This document shows positions 9,393-17,306 of a stretch of 64,000 nucleotides of DNA, piece after piece (position 1 is the first letter of the stretch; each line of letters opens with the position of its first letter). The DNA comes from UBA5336 sp038745855 (GTDB lineage Bacteria > Pseudomonadota > Alphaproteobacteria > Caulobacterales > Hyphomonadaceae), in assembly GCA_038745855.1 (NCBI GenBank), contig JBCDLC010000001.1, positions 82,195 to 146,194 on the forward strand, given 5' to 3'. A program made the translations under genes and the position numbers. Below the pieces are notes generated by a model. It saw only the letters and a program-made list of their open reading frames with translations. It was not told the DNA's origin and did not search any database.

Positions 9393-9482
9393 GCCGACGG
9401 GGCCAGAGGGCGGGTCCCGTCGGCGAGTACGGGTGCGCGCAAGCTGCCTTAGGGGTGCTTTGCTTCAGAAGCGGCGCCCCCT
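9393..9482 (+). other. two consecutive GC-rich hairpins, possible small RNA or terminator
   Basis: First stem GCCGACGGG (9393-9401) with CCCGTCGGC (9416-9424), perfect 9 bp. A second, imperfect stem pairs AGGGGTGC (9451-9458) with the GCGCCCCCT end (about 9474-9482). No U-run follows on either strand. I could not match it to SRP RNA, RNase P RNA, tmRNA or 6S RNA. Confidence 0.35.
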
Positions 9483-9514
9483 TCCCCGGTCCCAACCTCA
9501 ACCCGACGTAAGGG

Positions 9515-9712
9515 TCAGCTTTCCTGGCTGGGGGTGTTCATCCAGAGGAAAAGCGGTTTCAGCGGGAAAACCCAGGCGATGCCGGCGATCACGTAGAAGA
9601 TCATCTGGATCCAGTTCGGCCACACCGTAATCATGCCGCTGAACGTGGCGATGCCAACGATGTAGATAATCAGCCAACTCAGGAAGAGCACCATGGCGAT
9701 GAGTTTGCGCAT
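9515..9712 (-). CDS. DUF2842 small membrane protein
   Basis: 65 residues, two transmembrane helices (LIAMVLFLSWLIIYIVGIA and MIFYVIAGIAWVFPL). The pattern, including the WVFPLKPLFLWM end, is that of DUF2842, a family of unknown role nearly confined to alphaproteobacteria. Often near cytochrome-oxidase or central metabolism genes; here it is divergent from ctaA. Confidence 0.85.
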   Translation of the reverse strand: MRKLIAMVLFLSWLIIYIVGIATFSGMITVWPNWIQMIFYVIAGIAWVFPLKPLFLWMNTPSQES

Positions 9713-9860
9713 TCAAGGTCTCCTTCCCGCTCGTTTCAATTCGAAGCCTACGTGCGGCAGCGCGCCGGATTGCCAGGCGCTGCCAATGGAGCATGTATGG
9801 TCCATGTTGATGCGCGCACAGAGTTCCATTCCGTCGCAAGTGGCGTTGCAGGTGCCGGGG

Positions 9861-10964
9861 ATGGCGCTGGCGAGGCCCATGGGGGATGCTGGCGCGTTCT
9901 GGATCCGGGCGTGGCTGATGGTGCTGGCGCTGATGGTCTACGCCATGATCCTGATCGGTGGAGCGACCCGGCTGACTGACAGTGGCCTCTCAATCACAGA
10001 GTGGGCTCCCATCACGGGAGCCCTGCCGCCACTATCGGAAGCAGCGTGGCTTTCGGAGTTGGAAAAGTACAGGGAAACAGCGGAATACCAGTACCAGAAC
10101 CGCGGCATGTCGATGGCGGAGTTTCAGTATATCTACTGGTGGGAATGGGGACACAGGCTGTTCGGGCGCCTCATAGGACTGGTCGCCTTGGCGGGGTTTG
10201 CCGTGTTCGCGTTCAGGCGTTGGCTTGGCCAGGGCTGGGGCTGGCGCCTGGCCGCGCTGATCACGCTGGGTGGGCTGCAGGGATTTGTGGGCTGGTGGAT
10301 GGTGGCAAGCGGCATCGGGGAGACGACCCGGATTGATGTGGCCCCCTATCGGTTGATGACCCATTTCACGCTCGCGCTCGTGATCATCGGCGTGATCGCC
10401 TGGTTCTGGATGGATCTCGGCCGCAGGGCGCGGGACGCCGTGCCAGACATTGCGCGGTGGAGCGCAGTCGTTCTGGCGATCGGTATCTTCCTGCAGATGG
10501 CGAGCGGCGCACTTGTGGCAGGGCTCGACGCTGGCCGATCCTATACAGATTGGCCGTTGATGGCGGGCGAGGCATTCCCCCGGTATTATATCGATCCGGC
10601 ACTTGGTGCGCGGAGCCTGTTTGAGGGCCGAGAGGCAACGCAATTCAATCACCGGACGGGCGCTTATCTGCTTTGGGCCGGCGCGCTTGGTGCGGCGTGG
10701 TTCTTTCGCAAGACGGCCGCCGGGCGTCCCTTCGTCTGGGTCGCCGGGCTTGTGACGATGCAGGCGATCTGGGGCATCCTCACGCTGGTGAATGCAGCGC
10801 CGCTGGATCTGGCACTGGTCCACCAAGGGCTCGGGGTTCTTGTCTTCCTGGCCGGTGTCCGCCTGGCATGGCGGGTCAGCTATTCCGCTGAGGCGGCGGG
10901 CACGCCCATGCGGTCAACACCCTCAGGCGCGACGAGGGGGGTTGTGTCGACAAACACGGCCTGA
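9861..10964 (+). CDS. ctaA: heme A synthase (CtaA/COX15)
   Basis: Oxidises the C8 methyl of heme O to the formyl of heme A for aa3-type cytochrome oxidase, in the inner membrane. About 367 residues with eight predicted helices and the four heme-binding histidines in typical settings: WEWGHRLFGR, MTHFTLAL, FNHRTGAYLLW and LVHQGLGVLVF. The GGATRLTDSGLSITEW motif follows the first helix. Start is uncertain: ATG 9861 gives a family-typical N-terminus; ATGs at 9786 and 9693 are also open, the last overlapping the DUF2842 gene. Its 3' end overlaps the convergent lipoprotein gene by 85 bp. Confidence 0.93.
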   Translation: MALARPMGDAGAFWIRAWLMVLALMVYAMILIGGATRLTDSGLSITEWAPITGALPPLSEAAWLSELEKYRETAEYQYQNRGMSMAEFQYIYWWEWGHRLFGRLIGLVALAGFAVFAFRRWLGQGWGWRLAALITLGGLQGFVGWWMVASGIGETTRIDVAPYRLMTHFTLALVIIGVIAWFWMDLGRRARDAVPDIARWSAVVLAIGIFLQMASGALVAGLDAGRSYTDWPLMAGEAFPRYYIDPALGARSLFEGREATQFNHRTGAYLLWAGALGAAWFFRKTAAGRPFVWVAGLVTMQAIWGILTLVNAAPLDLALVHQGLGVLVFLAGVRLAWRVSYSAEAAGTPMRSTPSGATRGVVSTNTA

Positions 10965-11932
10965 TGCACGTCTGGCGCGGTTTCCCCTGCCAGCACGATC
11001 AAACCAAACGGATATCCGCCGTCGAGTGGGGCGCCCTGGGCGTCCATCGCCACGGGCGGCAGCGGCACCCTGACGGACATGCCCTCTCTCAACGTGACCG
11101 GTTGCGGCCCTTCGCCAGGGCCAGAGGCAAGGAGTTGCCCCTCGGCTGTGAGGGTGACGGCGTACCGGCCATCGGGCCGCTCGAGGTCGGCCACAGCGAT
11201 GGGGGTGCCCGAGACGGGAAGGGGCGCATCGGCCTGGGCTGGAATACGGCAGCCGCCGAGGGGTGTCGCGTTTGTCAGGGGCGCTTCGGCAGACCAGGTG
11301 AACGCGCCTTCCACGACGCCGAGTGTACCCCATTCCAGCGTCGTTTCCGCGCCCTCCAACCAATAGCCGAGGCGCATGACGGCGCCGTCCGGCATCCCCT
11401 CGCTCTCCTGCTGCGCTGGAGCACCTGCGCAGAGGCCAAGCGCGCCATTGCCAGCGTTGATTGGCAGCGGGATTTCGACGGGCACCGGGAGATTGCTGCC
11501 ATGGAGATAGATGTTGAGCCTGCCTTCACGGTCCACGCCGGGGAAGAGCGTCACTGCAGCACCGTCGAGATTGGCGAACTGGCCGCCGGCCAGGTCTGTG
11601 ATTCCAAATCCTATGGGCTCGCCCAGCCGTTCACCTTCGAGGTTGAAGAGCTGGAAACCGCGGCCTTCGAAAGCGATTGCGAGGAGAGGGCGCGGCCCTG
11701 TTGACAGGGCGACATCCTGGACCGGTCCGTCCAGCGCTCTCGTGCTCCAGACGGCCGGGAGCGTCAGCCCTGTTTCGGCGTCGGCTTCCGCCTGGGGGAC
11801 GAGAGGCGCATCGCTCTCGGCCGGTGCGTCCGAGGCGGGACCTCCGCAGGCAGCCACGAAAAGCACGGCGCTGGCGCCCACCGCGTTGACAAGGCATTTC
11901 CCCGCGACTACACGCCAGCGCTTGTACTGCAT
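10880..11932 (-). CDS. lipoprotein of unknown function, beta-rich
   Basis: 350 residues. Signal peptide with lipobox (SAVLFVAACGG), an Ala/Asp/Glu-rich linker, then a beta-rich body with repeated short strands such as LLAIAFEGRGFQLFNLEGE, which recalls beta-propeller (phytase-like) proteins; this comparison is weak. Likely anchored in a membrane facing the periplasm. Start at ATG 11932, which keeps it clear of rplM (start 11971); the longer frame would overlap. The last 85 bp are antisense to the end of ctaA, unusual for two real genes, but both frames look conserved. Confidence 0.7.
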   Translation of the reverse strand: MQYKRWRVVAGKCLVNAVGASAVLFVAACGGPASDAPAESDAPLVPQAEADAETGLTLPAVWSTRALDGPVQDVALSTGPRPLLAIAFEGRGFQLFNLEGERLGEPIGFGITDLAGGQFANLDGAAVTLFPGVDREGRLNIYLHGSNLPVPVEIPLPINAGNGALGLCAGAPAQQESEGMPDGAVMRLGYWLEGAETTLEWGTLGVVEGAFTWSAEAPLTNATPLGGCRIPAQADAPLPVSGTPIAVADLERPDGRYAVTLTAEGQLLASGPGEGPQPVTLREGMSVRVPLPPVAMDAQGAPLDGGYPFGLIVLAGETAPDVHQAVFVDTTPLVAPEGVDRMGVPAASAE

Positions 11933-11970
11933 CCCAGAACTCCGAAATCGAGAAGGCTCTTGGTCGAGCG

Positions 11971-12435
11971 ATGAAAACCTATAACGCACCCGCCGACGTG
12001 GAAAACAAATGGGTGGTGATCGATGCTGAAGGCGCCGTTGCTGGCCGCCTTGCGTCGTACATCGCCAAACGTCTGCGCGGCAAGCACCGCGCTGATTTTA
12101 CCCCGCATATCGACACCGGCGACCATGTGATCGTGGTCAATGCTGATAAGATCGTGTTCACCGGCAACAAGCGCCGAGACAAGGTATACCACCGGCACAC
12201 GGGCTACCCCGGCGGGATCAAGTCGGCGACCGCTGCCGAGATCCTCGATGGGCGGTTTCCTGAGCGGGCACTGCATCTTGCGGTCAAGCGCATGATGCCG
12301 AAGGAGAGCTCTCTGGCCCGGCGCCAGCTTTCCAAGCTTCGCGTCTACGCTGGAACGGATCATCCGCACACGGCCCAACAGCCCGAGGCTGTTGATTTCG
12401 TCTCCATGAACTCCAAGAACTCGAAAGTCGTCTAG
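11971..12435 (+). CDS. rplM: 50S ribosomal protein L13
   Basis: 154 residues, the usual length. Conserved features: WVVIDAEG near the start, GRLASYIAKRLRGKH, and NADKIVFTGNKRRDKVYHRHTGYPGG, ending in VYAGTDHPHTAQQP. Binds 23S rRNA in early 50S assembly. Followed after 6 bp by rpsI, the universal rplM-rpsI operon. Confidence 0.99.
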   Translation: MKTYNAPADVENKWVVIDAEGAVAGRLASYIAKRLRGKHRADFTPHIDTGDHVIVVNADKIVFTGNKRRDKVYHRHTGYPGGIKSATAAEILDGRFPERALHLAVKRMMPKESSLARRQLSKLRVYAGTDHPHTAQQPEAVDFVSMNSKNSKVV

Positions 12436-12441
12436 ACCGCC

Positions 12442-12927
12442 ATGACTGACACCGCCAACGCCCTTGAAGACCTCAAGACCCTCGACAGTGGTGCCCCCGT
12501 GGGCGAGCCCCGCGACTATGGTGCGCCAAAGATCGATGAGTTTGGCCGTGCGTATGGGACGGGGCGGCGCAAGGAGGCAACGGCCCGGGTTTGGGTCAAG
12601 CCAGGGTCAGGCAAGATCACGATCAACGGCAAGGACCAGGAACAGTATTTCGCGCGTCCCGTCTTGCGGATGGTGATCGAGCAGCCTCTCGTGGCTGCCG
12701 AACGCCGGACCGAGTTTGACGTGGTGTGTACGGTGAAGGGATCGGGGCTTTCCGGTCAGGCAGGCGCCATTCGTCACGGCATCGCACGGGCACTGGTGGC
12801 TTATGAGCCGACCTTGCGGCCCGTGCTGAAGCCCCATGGCTACCTGACCCGCGATCCGCGCGTGGTCGAGCGCAAGAAATACGGCAAGGCAAAGGCCCGC
12901 CGCAGCTTCCAGTTTTCCAAGCGCTAG
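12442..12927 (+). CDS. rpsI: 30S ribosomal protein S9
   Basis: 161 residues, with an N-terminal extension of about 30 residues before the canonical start YGTGRRKEATARVWVKPG, common in alphaproteobacteria. Ends in the expected basic tail (FQFSKR) that reaches the P-site tRNA. A factor-independent terminator follows. Confidence 0.99.
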   Translation: MTDTANALEDLKTLDSGAPVGEPRDYGAPKIDEFGRAYGTGRRKEATARVWVKPGSGKITINGKDQEQYFARPVLRMVIEQPLVAAERRTEFDVVCTVKGSGLSGQAGAIRHGIARALVAYEPTLRPVLKPHGYLTRDPRVVERKKYGKAKARRSFQFSKR

Positions 12928-12952
12928 GCGAACAGCCAGATCGATTGTTTGC

Positions 12953-12981
12953 GGGCGCTTCGGAAACGGAGCGCCCTTTTT
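12953..12981 (+). terminator. rho-independent terminator after rpsI
   Basis: GGGCGCT (12953-12959), loop TCGGAAACGG, AGCGCCC (12970-12976), then TTTTT. Ends the rplM-rpsI transcript 26 bp after the stop codon. Confidence 0.9.
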
Positions 12982-13012
12982 CTTTCGGGGCCAAGGACGT
13001 CAAGGATTGGAC

Positions 13013-13942
13013 ATGGCGAAACCGATAGTCTTCATCGACGGCGAGGCAGGCACGACCGGGCTACAGATCCGGGAGCGGCTCGCTGGCCGGACCGATATGG
13101 AAATCCTGTCCATCGATCCGGAAAAGCGGAAGGATACTGGGGCCCGGTCAGACCTTCTCAACGGGGCAGATATCGCGATCCTCTGCTTGCCGGATGACGC
13201 GGCCCGCGAGGCAGCCGCCCTTGTGACCAATCCCGAAACGGTGATCATCGATGCGTCGAGCGCCCACCGCACCCATCCAGACTGGACCTACGGATTTCCG
13301 GAGATGGCGGCCGGGCACGGTGCGGCGATTGCCGGATCGAAACGGATTTCGAATCCCGGTTGTTATCCGACCGGGTTTATCGCCCTTGTCAGGCCGCTGG
13401 TGCAAGCGGGGATCATCCCCCCGGACGCGCCGGTCACTGTGAATGCGGTCTCGGGCTATACGGGCGGGGGCCGGCAGCTCATAGCGGACATGGAAGCGAG
13501 CGGGCCGCCATACTTCGCCTATGGGCTCAACCAGTCCCACAAGCACGTGCCGGAGATGCAGCACCATACAGGGCTGGACCATGGACCAATTTTCACTCCC
13601 TCGGTCGGCCACTTCGCCCAGGGGATGCTGGTCGAGGTGCCCCTGGCGCTGTGGTCATTGCCTGGCCAGCCGAGGCTGAGCGAGATCGAAGACGCGCTAC
13701 GGGGGGCCTATACGCCGGTGAGGCATGCGGCGCAGACCCTCTCCATCATGGGCCCTGAAGCGGCCGATGGCCTTGGCAGGATCGATCCGGAAGCGTGCAA
13801 CGGCACCAATCGGATGGAGCTTCTGGTTTGCGGGAATGATGAACAGGCCCGCCTCATTGCTCGTCTCGATAATCTCGGCAAAGGCGCATCAGGTGCTGCG
13901 GTCCAGAACATGGATCTGGCCCTTGGCTTGGTCGCCCCCTAA
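13013..13942 (+). CDS. argC: N-acetyl-gamma-glutamyl-phosphate reductase, short type
   Basis: 309 residues. Third step of arginine synthesis: NADPH reduction of N-acetylglutamyl phosphate to the semialdehyde. N-terminal Rossmann start IVFIDGEAGTTGLQIRERL and catalytic cysteine in SNPGCYPTGFIALV (about residue 117). The length and the GEAGTTG motif mark the short argC type 2 of proteobacteria. ATG 13013 chosen over TTG 13007; AAGGAT lies upstream. Confidence 0.95.
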   Translation: MAKPIVFIDGEAGTTGLQIRERLAGRTDMEILSIDPEKRKDTGARSDLLNGADIAILCLPDDAAREAAALVTNPETVIIDASSAHRTHPDWTYGFPEMAAGHGAAIAGSKRISNPGCYPTGFIALVRPLVQAGIIPPDAPVTVNAVSGYTGGGRQLIADMEASGPPYFAYGLNQSHKHVPEMQHHTGLDHGPIFTPSVGHFAQGMLVEVPLALWSLPGQPRLSEIEDALRGAYTPVRHAAQTLSIMGPEAADGLGRIDPEACNGTNRMELLVCGNDEQARLIARLDNLGKGASGAAVQNMDLALGLVAP

Positions 13943-14016
13943 GGAAGCAGCGTCGCTGGCCCTACGCCATTATCCCGGCCGACGTGTCGACCGATTTCCA
14001 ACGTTCCGGTTCTTGA

Positions 14017-15156
14017 TCAACCCGCTTCGCAGACATTTGCCTTCCGGGGCGGTGTGATGCAGCGACCGAAATCTTCGTCGAGCGCCGTCGCCGGCATGAA
14101 CAGGATGTCTTCGGGCAGGATACAGTGGGGATCGTTCCGGCGGATCGGACTGGTCCGCGTGCCGAAGACGTCCTTGTTTCGGTCGAAGATCAGGCAGGCG
14201 GCGTCGGTGTCACCATAATAGGCCTCCGCGATCTTCGAGAGGGAGACATAGCCGCTGTCCCGAACGCGTAGGCCGCACCCCAGATCCAGCGGGGACGCAA
14301 ATCCCCTCGTGGGGCAGACCTTGAGAGCGCTCTTCGGTACCGGCCCAAAACTGGCGTCCAGCGTGGGCCGGAAAGCGGCTGTGAGCCTGCACGGTGCGTT
14401 CGTGATCGACTGCATCGCTTGGTCAATCCGGCAGTCGGTGAGCGGCGGCTGCCGGGGCGTCATTTCCGCACCCAGCGTGCGGCTCGATCGGCTTGCCGTG
14501 AAATTACTGGCCAAGCGGCAGGGTGCGCCCGTCACAGTCCCGTTCACAATACTGATCCGGCACGGGTCGAGGCTTGCAGGTTCCGGCGCCGGTTCGGCGA
14601 CGGGAGCAGCGATGTTCCGGGTGAGCACACAGCGCGCACCGGTCACACTGCCATCGGCATTCACAGTACAGTCTGGAGGAACAGCGGCGGCGGTGTTTGC
14701 ACTGCCGGTGCCGGAGGCTTTCAGCGGTGGAAGGCTGACAAGCACGCGGCAGGGGGTGCCAGTTATGGCACCGTCGTCTGCGCGTTCGCAGATGGGAAGC
14801 GGTTCTGGCAAGCTCGGTTGCGTCCGGCTCCCCAGGAGGTTGGTTGGCCCATCCACGTCCATGAACGCAGCCAAAGTCGCAGCATCCAGGCGGCAGGGCG
14901 TCGCTGTGATGGCGCCATCGTCGGTCAGCGTGCAATCGGCGGTCGGAATCGGCGGCGGTGTGGTCTGCGTGACGATGGGCCGGTCGCCGCGATCGCCCAT
15001 CACGGCTGTGCCGATCGCGCCAAGCAGGAGACCGATCACGAGACCGAAAAACCCCCAGACCATGGACCGCCAGCGCCGGTCGTCGTGCAATCGCCCGGGT
15101 GTTTTTCCCGTGCTGGTTTTCCCCGCCCCCGGGTCACCTTGGTCATAGTACGCCAT
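14017..15156 (-). CDS. membrane-anchored Cys-repeat protein with LysM-like end
   Basis: 379 residues; not a family I recognise. One transmembrane helix near residues 33-54 (GFFGLVIGLLLGAIGTAVMG). Then five copies of a short element C-x(4-5)-[DN]G-x(2)-T-[AGN]-x(2)-C, each with paired cysteines: CTLTDDGAITATPCRL, CERADDGAITGTPCRV, CTVNADGSVTGARCVL, CRISIVNGTVTGAPCRL and CRIDQAMQSITNAPCRL, about 45 residues apart. The C-terminus resembles LysM (SLSKIAEAYYGD, ILPEDILFMP), suggesting peptidoglycan contact. Periplasmic with disulfides is likely. ATG 15156 has GAGG upstream. Confidence 0.75.
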   Translation of the reverse strand: MAYYDQGDPGAGKTSTGKTPGRLHDDRRWRSMVWGFFGLVIGLLLGAIGTAVMGDRGDRPIVTQTTPPPIPTADCTLTDDGAITATPCRLDAATLAAFMDVDGPTNLLGSRTQPSLPEPLPICERADDGAITGTPCRVLVSLPPLKASGTGSANTAAAVPPDCTVNADGSVTGARCVLTRNIAAPVAEPAPEPASLDPCRISIVNGTVTGAPCRLASNFTASRSSRTLGAEMTPRQPPLTDCRIDQAMQSITNAPCRLTAAFRPTLDASFGPVPKSALKVCPTRGFASPLDLGCGLRVRDSGYVSLSKIAEAYYGDTDAACLIFDRNKDVFGTRTSPIRRNDPHCILPEDILFMPATALDEDFGRCITPPRKANVCEAG

Positions 15157-15280
15157 TCTTGGCCTCAAGCGTTTACTGGCCGCGTTTACGACCTACCCCT
15201 GTCTTCAGGCCTGAACCCTAGCATTTCCAAGGGATTTGGGGAGAGAAAAGTTGTTCCCATCGGCCGGGTTGTTAAGCCGC

Positions 15281-15328
15281 GTTAACCCGGCGCGCCGAAA
15301 TATGAAGAAATCGAGGCGCGCCGTTAAC
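15281..15328. repeat. long inverted repeat with GTTAAC ends
   Basis: GTTAAC-CC-GGCGCGCC (15281-15296) faces GGCGCGCC-GTTAAC (15315-15328) across an 18-nt A-rich loop. Apart from a CC bulge the arms pair fully. A further TTAA lies 6 nt before the left arm. It lies between two divergent genes and could be an operator or a structured leader. Confidence 0.5.
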
Positions 15329-15426
15329 ACTCTGATCACAGTGTCAGCCGACACGTGGAGAGAGGAAAGGGCAGCCCCGCGAAGAGGCCTGCCCATCGTC
15401 ACGCCGCAGCTTTCAAGGGCCCCTAC

Positions 15427-15864
15427 ATGTTGCAAGACCTTATCCGCCATGTCGCCAAGGAATCTGGGCTGACCCAGAAGGCAGCAAAGGCCGCCCTCGG
15501 AACCATTCTAAGCGCGGCAGAGCGGCAGGGATCCCCTTTTGCATCGGCGCTTTTCCAGCGGCTGCCCGGCGCGCGTACCCTCTCTGCGGCAGCTGGTGCC
15601 GAGACCGAAGCACCGACCGGGATCGTCGCTCAGATGATCGAACAGACCCCCGGCGGCAAGCGGCACGTGGCCAGCAGTATGCTCCGCACGCTTCACGCCC
15701 AGGGTCTTGGCCATGCTGAGATCGGGCGACTTTTGCCCGCCATCGGCGCGTACTCGGAAACCCATTACGGCATCGACGCGTCATCACACCTGGCTGAGAT
15801 CGTAGCCAATGATATGGCCGTCGCCCGTGAGCAGCGTGAAGACGAAGCCGTTCGGGCTGCCTAA
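15427..15864 (+). CDS. small helical protein of unknown function
   Basis: 145 residues, soluble and Ala-rich. The first 35 residues (LIRHVAKESGLTQKAAKAALGTIL) look like the helix pair of DUF2267/HU-like starts, in which 'GL...AA..AL..IL' is typical; the rest is not recognised. Start at ATG 15427; an upstream GTG/ATG-free stretch gives no better choice. Divergent from the Cys-repeat protein, sharing a 270-bp region with the inverted repeat at 15281. Confidence 0.65.
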   Translation: MLQDLIRHVAKESGLTQKAAKAALGTILSAAERQGSPFASALFQRLPGARTLSAAAGAETEAPTGIVAQMIEQTPGGKRHVASSMLRTLHAQGLGHAEIGRLLPAIGAYSETHYGIDASSHLAEIVANDMAVAREQREDEAVRAA

Positions 15865-16067
15865 AGCGGCGACTTTTCAACTGGGCCCATGGCGCCGCTT
15901 GAGAGTCTTGTTTTTTCGCGCCTCCCGGGCGGCGAACCGTGTACACTTCGCTTAGAAGCGCTTTAGTCAGCGCCCGAGTATAGAAGTTGGGCGCGACCAT
16001 ACCGCTCGCGGCTGGTCGCGCTGGTTGTTCAAATAAGAGTAGGTCACAGGCGCTGTACCCGTGACGC

Positions 16068-16090
16068 GATCCCAGCAATCAGCTGGGATC
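16068..16090 (-). repeat. perfect hairpin over the stop codon of the SnoaL-like gene
   Basis: GATCCCAGC (16068-16076), loop AATCA, GCTGGGATC (16082-16090). The TGA stop of the minus-strand gene is in the loop. It probably shapes the 3' end of the mRNA; no U-run is present. Confidence 0.6.
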
Positions 16091-16639
16091 GAAGGGGAGC
16101 GAGGAGTGGTGAAGGTTGATCTTCAAGTCGCCTGCATCATCCAGAATGTATCCAAAGGTATATTCCACCTTGGTTTCACCCCCATCGGGCCGCGTGAAGA
16201 AGTAGTTCCCCATCGCCATCGCCGTGTCCGCGCTCGTATAGATGCCGTTGTTCTCCCAGCGGACATTGGTCCAGCCTGAAATAGCGAAACCCTTATCTTC
16301 AGTTCCCTCCCTGCCGATGAAATACGACAGGGCTTCATCAAAGGTCTCGCGGAACTGGTCGTCGGCCGCCAAGGTTGGTTTGAACATCACGGGCGTCACG
16401 CCGTAGGCGTAGAGCGTGTCGATATGTTCGGTGGCGCGGGCGGCAAAGTCTCCGCCAGCGGTATGGGTGCTGGCAATGGCGACGATGCCTTCGCCCCATT
16501 CGGTTTGCGCGGCGATCACGTCAGCTTCGGTGATGGCTGCGGCTGGCGCGGCGGCCTGTTCTGCCGTCGCTATCGTTTCACACGCAGCCAGAGTAACAGC
16601 CCCCAGCAGGGCCGCGGATAAGTATGAAATATTCCGCAT
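16079..16639 (-). CDS. SnoaL/CaMKII-association-domain-like lipoprotein
   Basis: 186 residues. Signal peptide and lipobox (AVTLAAC), then a cone-shaped NTF2-like domain: helix IIAAQTEWGEG-like start, LYAYGVTPVMFKPTLA and a terminal strand KINLHHSSLPF, the pattern of CaMKII-association-domain-like bacterial proteins. Some databases call such proteins phosphoribosyl-AMP cyclohydrolase by error. Ligand unknown; anchored in the periplasm. The genes either side run the same way or are separate units. Confidence 0.7.
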   Translation of the reverse strand: MRNISYLSAALLGAVTLAACETIATAEQAAAPAAAITEADVIAAQTEWGEGIVAIASTHTAGGDFAARATEHIDTLYAYGVTPVMFKPTLAADDQFRETFDEALSYFIGREGTEDKGFAISGWTNVRWENNGIYTSADTAMAMGNYFFTRPDGGETKVEYTFGYILDDAGDLKINLHHSSLPFDPS

Positions 16640-16729
16640 AACGCTTGTCCTTTCCAGTCTTGGTTGAGGGTTGGCCCTCGCGAAAGGGATCGATCCAGAA
16701 TGAGAAGAGTTGCACCACTCAACGGATGA

Positions 16730-17107
16730 CTACCGGTGCGCATGCGCCTTCCATCGCCAGACGTGTGCGATGGCCAGGCTCAGGGCGCCTGCCACTGTGA
16801 GTACACGTTCGAAGTCGTGGAGTGCCGGTACAAAAGCTGCGGCAACCAACATCGCCAGTCCAAGCACCGCAAGCTGGGTGAAAGCCATGCGGCCAGGCAA
16901 GTCCGCGCTTCTGATCATTGCAAATGCAGAAATCGGGATCGCCGCCGCAACGAAGACCTTATGCAGCCACTCCATCTCGGCCACAGCGCCTGCGACAGAG
17001 ATGAACGGAACGGCAATCGGCAGCAGGATGCAGTGCGCAATGCATAGGCTGGAAAGGGTTATGGCGGACGCGTCGACGACCCCGCCATTCTGCGTGCGTG
17101 CATTCAT
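16730..17107 (-). CDS. MerC-domain membrane protein
   Basis: 125 residues, four transmembrane helices. The first helix has the paired-cysteine motif LCIAHCILLP of MerC-type mercury or metal carriers. The C-terminus is His-rich (KAHAHR). A Zur-type palindrome lies 121 bp upstream, between this gene and the divergent CobW gene, so zinc rather than mercury homeostasis is a good possibility. Confidence 0.85.
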   Translation of the reverse strand: MNARTQNGGVVDASAITLSSLCIAHCILLPIAVPFISVAGAVAEMEWLHKVFVAAAIPISAFAMIRSADLPGRMAFTQLAVLGLAMLVAAAFVPALHDFERVLTVAGALSLAIAHVWRWKAHAHR

Positions 17108-17227
17108 CTTACCAGCGCTCCAAACAGTTTAATATGGGGACGCCCCATCGCATCCACTCGAACAACTGTCGCCAATGTCCGTGAACATCAAGGCTGCTGG
17201 ACGACTGACAGGATGTTTCTCACGATT

Positions 17228-17242
17228 TGTTATACAATAACA
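17228..17242. promoter_or_regulatory. Zur-type operator
   Basis: TGTTAT-ACA-ATAACA, a perfect inverted repeat that matches the core of proteobacterial Zur boxes (TGTTATAnTATAACA). It lies 65 bp before the CobW start and between the divergent MerC and CobW genes, so it may control both. Confidence 0.7.
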
Positions 17243-17306
17243 CTTGATACCCAGTGCCTTTGAAAAGACAAGGGGTATTCAGGATCGCATGGAGGTGGAG
17301 CGGAGC

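Noticed and set aside
9206..9511. Possible small gene in the 9.2-9.5 kb gap
   Set aside because: No start context or family features, and it runs through the hairpins.
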